A stretch of 64,000 bases of DNA, from positions 1-64,000 of the forward strand of contig SFCS01000004.1 in assembly GCA_004558485.1 (NCBI GenBank), given 5' to 3'. Position numbers and translations under genes: made by a program. Positions 1 through 6,396 of the stretch are shown here, one piece after another; the stretch's first letter is position 1, and each line of letters begins with the position of its first letter. This DNA is from Ruminococcus sp. (GTDB lineage Bacteria; Bacillota; Clostridia; Oscillospirales; Acutalibacteraceae). Below the pieces are notes generated by a model. That model did not search any database and had not been told where the DNA came from. It saw nothing but the letters and a program-made list of their open reading frames with translations.

Positions 1-162
1 CACGAAGCATACATAATCTACCTAGACACGGCAATCGGAACGCTTCCTACCTTGGCAGGTAAAGAAATGTTTGATATGCAAGGACTGTCCAAAGGTAAAA
101 TTATAGGAATGAATGCCTATATTAAGGCGAATTTTGTAAAAGATAAATATCCGCAAAAGTAA
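1..162 (+). CDS. C-terminal end of an unrecognised protein (5' end outside window)
   Basis: An open frame enters at base 1 and runs 53 codons to TAA at 160-162. The visible tail includes YLDTAIGTLPTLAGKEMF and ends in a lysine-rich stretch (DKYPQK). I do not recognise the family. Codon use is clearly more AT-rich than in the rest of the window (many AAA, ATA and TAT codons), which suggests acquired DNA or an accessory gene. A strong hairpin terminator about 100 bases downstream is consistent with the end of a plus-strand transcript. Calling it coding rests on the uninterrupted frame and the terminator only. Confidence 0.5.
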   Translation, partial: HEAYIIYLDTAIGTLPTLAGKEMFDMQGLSKGKIIGMNAYIKANFVKDKYPQK

Positions 163-257
163 GGCTTGTTGTTTTCCCACTTTTGCTGATAGCACCACAG
201 GCGGCCATCCGCGACAAGCACTGATCGCGTTCGGGGAAACCATCGCGTAATAAACAC

Positions 258-296
258 GCGGGCACACAGTTATTAACTGTGTGCCCGCTGTTTTTA
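258..296 (+). terminator. Rho-independent terminator
   Basis: A perfect 15-bp stem (258-272 pairs with 274-288, GCGGGCACACAGTTA on the left arm) is followed by a T-rich tract at 289-295. It would end plus-strand transcription of the partial gene at the window start. The 163-257 stretch before it shows nothing else recognisable. Confidence 0.8.
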
Positions 297-329
297 TCTG
301 CTTTGCCGAAACAAAAAGGAGGCGACTAT

Positions 330-852
330 ATGGTTTTTCTGTTGACAGGAGCATCCCACACGGGGAAAACGGTGCCGGCGCAAAGGCCACTCGAAAAGTA
401 CCGCTGTCCCTATCTTTCCCTCGACCATCTAAAATGGGACTGATCCGCAGCGGGCAGACCGCGCTCACATCCGCCGATGACGAACAACTGACGGACTATC
501 TGTGGCCGATCGTGCGTGAGATCATCAAAACCGTCATCGAAAATGAGCAAAACCCCATCGTGGAAGGGTGCTATATTCCCTGTGACCGGAAATATGATTT
601 TGAAAAGTGCCATCTGACCGCATCCGCTATTGCTGTCTTGTCATGAGCGAACGCTATATCCACACGCACCTTTGCGACATCCGGGCATACGCCAATGCCA
701 TCGAAAAACGCAAGGAGAACGACTGCACCATGGAAAGCGTGCTTGCAGACAACGCCAGGATGCCGCGGCAGATGCAGGAAAACGCCTTGCCGTTCGTCCT
801 CATCGACGACACCTACACTATGCCTGATACCATCGTATTTGCAGAAGCATAA
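330..852 (+). pseudogene. Frameshifted P-loop kinase-like (adenylate-kinase/AAA-like) gene
   Basis: ATG at 330 opens a frame with a clear Walker A (LLTGASHTGKT) that stops after 37 codons. The protein continues in a second frame from about 434 (MGLIRSGQTALT...VEGCYIP) and in a third from about 620 (RIRYCCLVMSERYIH...VLIDDTYTMPDT) to TAA at 850-852. Each junction is explained by loss of one base: one A from the A-run at 431-434, and one base near 618-621. Rejoined, the product is about 174 residues, resembling small nucleotide-binding kinase-like ATPases of Clostridia that are annotated loosely as adenylate or 2-phosphoglycerate kinase. The breaks could be real decay or sequencing errors. Confidence 0.75.
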
Positions 853-892
853 AACGGGCTGTGCCTCCGAAACAGAAGGCACAGCCCGTTTT
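851..892. terminator. Bidirectional terminator between convergent genes
   Basis: A perfect 16-bp stem (AAAACGGGCTGTGCCT at 851-866 with its complement at 877-892) starts with A4 and ends with T4, so it can terminate in both directions. It lies between the plus-strand pseudogene and the minus-strand dinB, overlapping both gene ends. Confidence 0.85.
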
Positions 893-2127
893 CAATTCTT
901 ATGCTTGCGGGCGGAGGCGTGGTCTTCCTCCGCCACAAAATCACTCTGCAGGAGCGAGCCGATTCCGATCGCCGCCCCGCCGTATTTCCCGCGGATGCGG
1001 TCAACGGCGCTTTCGAGACGCACCTGTCGGTCGTGCGCTGCCGTGTCATGCTCCGAAAACATATCCAGTTGCTCTCCCGTCTCGCTGTCGGTGAGATTGG
1101 CGGCGGTGACCGTGAACATCCGCACGGCGGGGAGCGTCGGATACCACTTGTGCAAAAGGGCGATCGCCGCATCGGCGATCTCCTTCGCCACCGCAGTGGG
1201 CGCAGACAGCGCCACCTGTCGGTTTGCCGACCGCAGATCCGGCGTTTTGACCGTGAGCTGTACCGTGCGGCAGAATTGCCCGTGCCGCCGCAGACGCGAC
1301 GCCACCGTGTCGGACAGCATGCGGATCGCCGTGTGCATTTCGTCGGCAGTCGTGAGATCGTGGCAAAAGGTCATACCGTTCCCCGCCGACTTTGCCTCTC
1401 TTGTATCGTCGATGCGCGCGACCGGCTCTTTTTCCTCACCGCGCGCATACAGGTACAGCATCTCCCCCGCCTTGCCGAAGGTGCGACGCAGCAAAAGCGG
1501 ATCGGCGTTTGCCAGATCGCCGATGGTGCGAATTGCCATCCTGTGCAGCGTAGCGGCAACGGAATTGCCGACATACAAAAGCGTTTCCACCGGCAGCGGG
1601 TACACGATGCGTTCCACGGCATCGCGGGGAATTTCGGTGGTGGCATCGGGCTTTTTATAGTCGCTCCCCAGCTTTGCAAACACCTTGTTGAAGGAAACAC
1701 CGACCGAGATCGTCAGCCCCGTTTCCTCCCGCACCTCCCGCCTGAGGCGGTCGGCAATTTCGCGGCCCGTTCCGAACAGCCGCCTGCTGCCGGTCACATC
1801 CAGCCATGACTCATCGATGCCGAACGGCTCCACCATATCGGTATAGCGGGCATAGATCGCGTTCACCCTTTTGGAATATGCTGTGTATTCCCGATGGTGC
1901 GCGGGCACAAGCCGCAGCGCGGGACACTTGCGCTGTGCCTTCCAGATCGTTTCGGCGGTCACGACTCCCGCCGCCTTTGCCAATTCGTTTTTCGCAAGAA
2001 TGATGCCGTGGCGACTGTCGGGGTCGCCGCACACCGCCATCGGCACGCCGCGCAGCGTGGGATCCCGCACCATCTCCACCGAGGCAAAAAAGCCGTTGCA
2101 ATCGCAATGCAAGATCGTCCTGTCCAT
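892..2127 (-). CDS. dinB: Y-family DNA polymerase IV (DinB/UmuC-like)
   Basis: A 411-residue translesion polymerase. The palm starts with HCDCNGFFASVE (metal-binding Asp near residue 9), and the second catalytic pair is in FGIDESWLDVT near residue 105. The helix-hairpin-helix/thumb and little-finger regions follow. QLDMF near residue 370 is a beta-clamp-binding motif, so the protein should dock on DnaN. The ATG is preceded by a TGGGGGG ribosome-binding site. An ideal promoter and a LexA box lie directly upstream, so the gene should be induced by DNA damage. It is monocistronic, ending in the bidirectional hairpin. Polymerase IV and UmuC-type Y polymerases are hard to separate by eye. Confidence 0.93.
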   Translation of the reverse strand: MDRTILHCDCNGFFASVEMVRDPTLRGVPMAVCGDPDSRHGIILAKNELAKAAGVVTAETIWKAQRKCPALRLVPAHHREYTAYSKRVNAIYARYTDMVEPFGIDESWLDVTGSRRLFGTGREIADRLRREVREETGLTISVGVSFNKVFAKLGSDYKKPDATTEIPRDAVERIVYPLPVETLLYVGNSVAATLHRMAIRTIGDLANADPLLLRRTFGKAGEMLYLYARGEEKEPVARIDDTREAKSAGNGMTFCHDLTTADEMHTAIRMLSDTVASRLRRHGQFCRTVQLTVKTPDLRSANRQVALSAPTAVAKEIADAAIALLHKWYPTLPAVRMFTVTAANLTDSETGEQLDMFSEHDTAAHDRQVRLESAVDRIRGKYGGAAIGIGSLLQSDFVAEEDHASARKHKN

Positions 2128-2146
2128 GCCGCGCCCCCCAGAAACT

Positions 2147-2158
2147 GAACATTTGTTC
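2147..2158 (-). promoter_or_regulatory. LexA (SOS) box of dinB
   Basis: On the minus strand the 12-bp palindrome GAACAAATGTTC matches the Gram-positive LexA core GAAC-N4-GTTC exactly. It starts just downstream of the dinB -10 element, where bound LexA would block RNA polymerase. Confidence 0.85.
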
Positions 2159-2164
2159 TATACC

Positions 2165-2193
2165 AGTATACCTGCATATTCCCCGATTGTCAA
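2165..2193 (-). promoter_or_regulatory. Sigma-A promoter of dinB
   Basis: The minus strand reads TTGACA (2193-2188), a 17-bp spacer, then TATACT (2170-2165). The LexA box begins 7 bp past the -10. Confidence 0.85.
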
Positions 2194-2224
2194 CACATAT
2201 ACTGTGAAAAAAGGAGGGGTTTTC

Positions 2225-2443
2225 ATGAACATCGACTGGAAACGCAAGCTGAGCAGCCGTAAATTCTGGGCAGCTATCGTCGGGTTTGTCACACCGCTTT
2301 TGTTATCGTTCGGCGTATCCAATGAGTTGGTGACGCAAATCGCGGGCATCATCATTTCCGGCGCGACCGCCATTGCCTACATATTGGGAGAGGGACTGGT
2401 CGACGCCAACCATGTCGGCGGGGAAAAATCGGATAAGGAATAA
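2225..2443 (+). CDS. Small holin-like membrane protein
   Basis: A 72-residue protein with a charged N-terminus (MNIDWKRKLSSRKFW), a hydrophobic hairpin of two short segments (about residues 14-32 and 36-55) split by a polar turn, and a charged tail ending in EKSDKE. This is the build of small phage holins that permeabilise the membrane for an endolysin. AAAGGAGGGG lies just before the ATG. No endolysin, capsid or integrase gene is nearby, so it is either a phage leftover or a domesticated single gene. It is divergent from dinB and shares its upstream region. Function is inferred from architecture and general resemblance only. Confidence 0.65.
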   Translation: MNIDWKRKLSSRKFWAAIVGFVTPLLLSFGVSNELVTQIAGIIISGATAIAYILGEGLVDANHVGGEKSDKE

Positions 2444-2510
2444 AGAAGGAGAGAACTGCCGGTAAGGCGTGCTCCAGAGCTTGAAATAGCATTGTATTTT
2501 GTAATAATAA

Positions 2511-2556
2511 CAGGCGTCTTCAGAAGCTAACCGCTTTTGGAGACGCCTGCTTTTCG
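2511..2556. terminator. Convergent-gene terminator
   Basis: CAGGCGTCT at 2511-2519 pairs with AGACGCCTG at 2541-2549, with additional internal pairing around GAAGC/GCTTT, followed by CTTTT. It separates the holin-like gene (plus) from the ABC permease (minus). Confidence 0.7.
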
Positions 2557-2564
2557 GCACTTTT

Positions 2565-3467
2565 TTATCCGCGTTCGTCTGTTCGGCTCAAGCGATACAG
2601 CAGCACATACACCGCCGTCAGCAGCACTGTTGCGCCGACAAGCACGGCATACATCGCCCACTGCTCCGCTTTGTGACCGAAGAAGTAGATATTGCAGTCG
2701 ATGGAGTCCCGTATGCCCTCGATCACGGTATCGGGGAAGCCGATCTCTGCCATTTTGCGGTAAGCGCCCGCGAGTGCGTGGCTGCGCATGAGGGCGGTGC
2801 CGTATGTCCCCGGCAGGAACGATATCACCCTTTGCAGCCCGTTTGAAAAGGCGGAAATCGGCATATAGGCACCGCAGATAAATCCGTATCCCGCGCTGAC
2901 GATCGTCCCAACCGCCGAGGCTTGCCCGTTAGTGGAAAGCGAGAAGTTGACACAAGAGGAAAGTGCCGTGCCGAACAGGGTCAACAGCACCACATCCAAC
3001 AGCATGAGCAGCACATCCCCCACCGTCATGTACCAACCGACAAACGCCAGATACACCAGGCAAACGGCAAAGGCGGTGACAGTCACAATGAGCGTCGTTG
3101 CCGTTGAAGCAACAAAATAGCTGATTGCCAGGGTTGAGCGCTTTACAGGCGACACCGTAATGTCACGGCGCGCGCCGCTGACCTTATCCTGCACCATGAG
3201 CAGGTTGGAGCAAAACGCCACCGTCACACAGCTCACCGCCAAAAGTGAGGAGATGAGCTGCCCGCCGACGGTCGCGTCAATCACCGCACTGTCCAGCGAA
3301 AAACCGGCGGGCAGCGCAGCGGTAAAGCTGTCGCGGTAGACCTTTGCCAAAAATGTCGCATACAGCACGAGCAGAATCATCGGCGTGATGAGAGATGTAA
3401 AGAACATGCCCTTGTCCTTGAAGAACAGCCGCACATTGCGCCGCATCAGATTACCGAGTCCCATCAT
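2565..3467 (-). CDS. ABC-2 type exporter permease
   Basis: A 300-residue membrane protein with about six hydrophobic segments: one near residues 23-45, a cluster at 75-180, and a last one near 275-295. It has the large extracytoplasmic loop after the first helix that is typical of ABC-2 permeases used for drug, antibiotic or lantibiotic export. ATG at 3467 is chosen because AGGGGG sits 8 bp upstream; a GTG at 3476 is open but too close to that site. The gene overlaps the upstream ATPase gene by 17 bp, so the two are translationally coupled and form one exporter. The substrate cannot be read from sequence. Confidence 0.9.
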   Translation of the reverse strand: MMGLGNLMRRNVRLFFKDKGMFFTSLITPMILLVLYATFLAKVYRDSFTAALPAGFSLDSAVIDATVGGQLISSLLAVSCVTVAFCSNLLMVQDKVSGARRDITVSPVKRSTLAISYFVASTATTLIVTVTAFAVCLVYLAFVGWYMTVGDVLLMLLDVVLLTLFGTALSSCVNFSLSTNGQASAVGTIVSAGYGFICGAYMPISAFSNGLQRVISFLPGTYGTALMRSHALAGAYRKMAEIGFPDTVIEGIRDSIDCNIYFFGHKAEQWAMYAVLVGATVLLTAVYVLLYRLSRTDERG

Positions 3468-4377
3468 CGGTGACACCCCCTGTCAGTTTCTTTCCGGTCA
3501 CGGCAAGGAACACATCGTCCATCTTGCCTTTTGTTATCTCATAGTCCTTGAAGAGAGCGGGATGCTGTAAAATGAGCTCCGTTGCCGCCGCGGTGTCCGG
3601 CACGGACACGCGCACGGCATCGCGCAGCGTCTCACACGGCAGAGAAAGCACCGCCGCCTCCTGCTCCGTCACGCCGTACAGCGTGACAAAGTCCCCCGTA
3701 TAGGTGTTTTTCAGTGCAAGCGGCGTTCCCTCGGCAGCAATTTTTCCGCTGTCCAAAATCACCACATAGTCGGCATCCGCCGCCTCTTCCATATAGTGTG
3801 TGGTGAGCAGAACGGTCATATTTTCCTTCTGCCGCAGTGTTTGCACCACCTGCCACAGCAGATGGCGCGTCTGCGGGTCAAGACCCGTCGTCGGTTCGTC
3901 CAGAATCAGAATTTCCGGCCGATGCAGCAGCGCACGCGCGATGTCGATGCGGCGGCGCTGTCCACCGGACAGCTTTCCGACCGTGCGCGACAAAAGCGGC
4001 GAAAGCTCCAACAGCGTGCAAAGCTCCGAAAGCCGCTCCTTGAAGGCGTTGCCGGTGATGCCGTACAGTGCCGCGCGGCTTTGCAGGTTCTCCCGCACCG
4101 TCAGCGCGCTATCCAGAACGGAATTCTGAAATACGACGCCGAGGCTTCGCGCGATCGGCGCCATGCCGTCCTCGATGTTCTGCCCTGCCACCCGCACCGT
4201 GCCGCTGTCCTTGCGCAGCTGACCGCAAATGATCGAAATGGTGGTGGATTTGCCGGCGCCGTTGACGCCGAGAAATGCAAACAGCTCCCCGCGCCGCACC
4301 GCAAAGGACAGATCCTGCACCGCTTTCACATCGCCGAAGGATTTGCACAAATGAGAGATTTCGATACTGTGTTCCAT
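3451..4377 (-). CDS. ABC transporter ATP-binding protein (drug-export type)
   Basis: A 308-residue nucleotide-binding subunit with Walker A GVNGAGKST (about residues 37-45), signature LSGGQRRR (near 137), Walker B ILILDEPTTGLDP (near 160) and the H-loop TTHYMEEA (near 193). The C-terminal extension after residue 220 is typical of the DrrA/CcmA-like family. It pairs with the overlapping permease to form a homodimeric or heterodimeric exporter. The remnant of an XRE regulator lies directly upstream, which suggests the exporter was once under local control. Confidence 0.93.
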   Translation of the reverse strand: MEHSIEISHLCKSFGDVKAVQDLSFAVRRGELFAFLGVNGAGKSTTISIICGQLRKDSGTVRVAGQNIEDGMAPIARSLGVVFQNSVLDSALTVRENLQSRAALYGITGNAFKERLSELCTLLELSPLLSRTVGKLSGGQRRRIDIARALLHRPEILILDEPTTGLDPQTRHLLWQVVQTLRQKENMTVLLTTHYMEEAADADYVVILDSGKIAAEGTPLALKNTYTGDFVTLYGVTEQEAAVLSLPCETLRDAVRVSVPDTAAATELILQHPALFKDYEITKGKMDDVFLAVTGKKLTGGVTDDGTR

Positions 4378-4384
4378 ACAACCC

Positions 4385-4598
4385 CTACCTTTTCATACAG
4401 CTTATACTGCCGAGAATGGCGGCAAGCGCACCGTACAGCACGCCGCCGTTTGCCTTGTTTCTGCGGGTATGGCCGCCCTCATCGAGCAGCTTTTGCATTG
4501 CCGCTCATAGGTGCCGCCCCAAGCGAGGGAACGGACTGCGCCCCCTCCCATTTCGAGACCGACTGTCTTGCGACACCGAGCAGTTCGGTAAGCTCCTC
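4385..4598 (-). pseudogene. Remnant of an XRE-family regulator with C-terminal membrane domain
   Basis: Two broken pieces remain on the minus strand. From 4598 to 4479 a frame reads a classic Cro/C1 helix-turn-helix end (ELLGVARQSVSKWEGAQSVP) and then stops. From 4498 to 4385 a second frame encodes a 37-residue tail (MQKLLDEGGHTRRNK, then a hydrophobic LYGALAAILGSI). Together they match the start and middle of Firmicutes XRE regulators that carry a membrane-associated C-terminal half. The first helix, most of the linker and the membrane helices are missing. It lies just upstream of the ABC exporter, which it probably once regulated. Confidence 0.6.
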
Positions 4599-4635
4599 TC
4601 ACGGTTACACACCGGAAAGTGCACCATGAAATCTG

Positions 4636-5190
4636 TCAACCCTCAGTTGCGTCGGCAGTTTTTTCGGCTGCTTCTTCCGTTTCCTCAGGCTGTTCGGAGG
4701 TACAATGCGGGCAGCGCGTCGCATCGATGGCGATCTCCGACTTGCAAAAAGGACAGATCTTCGTCGTCGGCGCTTCCGGTTCCTCCTCTTTTTTCGGATG
4801 GATGCGCACCTCGCTCAGACGGTTGATGCCCTTCACCAGCAGGAAGATCACAAAGGTCATGATGAGAAAATCGATGACCGCCGTGATAAAGCTGCCGTAG
4901 TTGAAGGTGGTGACGCCAAGCTGCTTTGCCGCATCGATCGAGGTGACCGCCGCGCGGTCAACGCCCTCGGGCAGGCGCAGGATGAGAAATTGCTCGTTAA
5001 AGTTGAGACCGCCGGTCAAAAGACCGATGAACGGCATGATGAGATCGTTGATGACCGAAGTCACGATCTTCTGAAACGCGCCGCCGACAATGACGCCGAC
5101 CGCGAGATCCATGACATTGCCGCGCATGGCAAAGGTCTTGAATTCCGACATGAAGCCCTTGAACTTTTCCCCGTTTTCCTTAACTGACAT
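4636..5190 (-). CDS. mscL: Large-conductance mechanosensitive channel with C-terminal zinc ribbon
   Basis: A 184-residue pentameric pore protein that opens under membrane tension. The N-terminal signature FAMRGNVMDLAVGVIVGGAF (about residues 17-36) marks TM1. TM2 (about residues 90-115) carries FLIMTFVIFLLVKGINRL. After the cytoplasmic helix comes a zinc ribbon, CPFCKSEI...CPHC, and an acidic tail. ATG at 5190 is preferred over a longer frame because it has a GGAG site upstream and overlaps the end of the exonuclease gene by only 11 bp. A zinc ribbon is an addition to the canonical channel, found in some Firmicutes homologues. Confidence 0.94.
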   Translation of the reverse strand: MSVKENGEKFKGFMSEFKTFAMRGNVMDLAVGVIVGGAFQKIVTSVINDLIMPFIGLLTGGLNFNEQFLILRLPEGVDRAAVTSIDAAKQLGVTTFNYGSFITAVIDFLIMTFVIFLLVKGINRLSEVRIHPKKEEEPEAPTTKICPFCKSEIAIDATRCPHCTSEQPEETEEAAEKTADATEG

Positions 5191-6049
5191 TTTTTTCACA
5201 CTCCGTTTCTTCCTTTCGCGGCAAAAGCTTTCTTTTGACCTCTGTCGCGTCAAATTTTTCCTTGATTTGCACGCGGGCAACAAACCGTTTATTGCAAGGC
5301 GTGCAGTGCATATCGGCGCTCAGCGCGCGGTTATAGCCCCGCCATTTGCCGTCGGTGGCAAGCAGCGCGCCGCACTGCGGACAGACAAAGCGCAGATATT
5401 CCGGTTTCACAAGCGGATCATCCCTATCGGTGACATACCGGTTTTTGAAGGTGATCCGCCGATAGAAGGCGGCATCGGCAGGCGACAGCATTTTTTCAAA
5501 GCTGTCGGCATCATAGATCTTTTGCAGCACTCTGCCGGTCAGGATGCTGTCGTCCAGCGCACGGTGGTGTGCGACATCCTTCTCGTTGACGGAGAGCTGT
5601 TCACAGGCGGCGGAAAGTCCCACCTGCTGCGTGTTCGGCAGCTCCATGCGCGCCTGGAAATATGCTTGCAGATCCACATAGGCGTGCATGAACGGGATCG
5701 TATCCGTTTTGCAGAAATACCGATAGTTCTCGAGCAAAACGAGCAGATCGGTCGTGCTCCAGGTGAGCACCACTGTCTCCGTCTTTCCGATGAACCGACG
5801 GAGTCCTGCCATCGCGCCCGTGAAGGTGCCGCCGTCGGTCAGCTCCTCGTCGGTGATGCTGGTGAGGTTGGTGACGAGATCGGTGAGCTTTTTGCTGACC
5901 GCCGGATGAATGATTGCCTGAAAGCGGCCGACCTCACGCAGCGTTTCGTCCAGCTTCACCGCGCCGATCTCGATAATCTCATTAAAATAGCCGTGCACCT
6001 TCTTGACATAAGAGCCGTTCCATTCCAGATCGATAATCACATACTTCAT
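5180..6049 (-). CDS. DEDDh 3'-5' exonuclease with C-terminal zinc ribbon
   Basis: A 289-residue protein. The exonuclease fold starts with IIDLEWNG (ExoI Asp/Glu near residues 7-9). ExoII and ExoIII follow, the latter as HHRALDDS near residue 163 (catalytic His and Asp of the DEDDh class). The family includes DnaQ-like proofreading domains and KapD-type sporulation-associated exonucleases. The last third adds a zinc ribbon (CPQC...CTPC), possibly for nucleic-acid binding. The gene starts 2 bp after the HIT gene stop and overlaps mscL at its 3' end, so it sits within a compact alaS-HIT-exo-mscL run. The precise substrate is unknown. Confidence 0.85.
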   Translation of the reverse strand: MKYVIIDLEWNGSYVKKVHGYFNEIIEIGAVKLDETLREVGRFQAIIHPAVSKKLTDLVTNLTSITDEELTDGGTFTGAMAGLRRFIGKTETVVLTWSTTDLLVLLENYRYFCKTDTIPFMHAYVDLQAYFQARMELPNTQQVGLSAACEQLSVNEKDVAHHRALDDSILTGRVLQKIYDADSFEKMLSPADAAFYRRITFKNRYVTDRDDPLVKPEYLRFVCPQCGALLATDGKWRGYNRALSADMHCTPCNKRFVARVQIKEKFDATEVKRKLLPRKEETECEKNVS

Positions 6050-6051
6050 GC

Positions 6052-6384
6052 TTACGCCATCGCTCCCAGCTTGCCGCCCGCCAGCACATGAAAATGCAGG
6101 TGAAACACCGTTTGACCGGCGTCCTCACCGCAGTTGGTCACGACGCGATAGGAAGTGATTCCCATCTTTTTCGTGATGGCGGCGATCTTTTCATAGATAT
6201 ATGCCACGATGGCGGCATTATCCGCCGTCAGCGCAGACGCACCGGCAATGTGCTCCTTCGGAATGACCAAAAAGTGCGTCGGCGCCGCGGGGGCAATGTC
6301 ATAGAACGCCAATATCTTATCGTCCTCATAGACCTTGTTGGACGGGATTTCCCCGGAAATAATTTTACAGAAAAGGCAATCCAC
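6052..6384 (-). CDS. HIT-family nucleotide-binding hydrolase
   Basis: A 110-residue cytosolic protein of the HINT branch of histidine-triad proteins, which cleave AMP-X phosphoramidates and related adenylylated compounds. It has the N-terminal CLFCKIISGEIPS zinc-type motif and the catalytic triad TVFHLHFHVL near residues 92-101. Family members normally read GQTVFHLHFHLL, as here, so it should be active. It follows alaS by 12 bp. Linkage to alaS is plausible because HINT enzymes hydrolyse aminoacyl-adenylates, but that is inference. Confidence 0.95.
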   Translation of the reverse strand: MDCLFCKIISGEIPSNKVYEDDKILAFYDIAPAAPTHFLVIPKEHIAGASALTADNAAIVAYIYEKIAAITKKMGITSYRVVTNCGEDAGQTVFHLHFHVLAGGKLGAMA

Positions 6385-6396
6385 AGCACTCCCTCC

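Noticed and set aside
2225..4598. Intact prophage or integrated element near the holin-like gene
   Set aside because: No integrase, structural genes, or direct-repeat attachment sites were seen around it.
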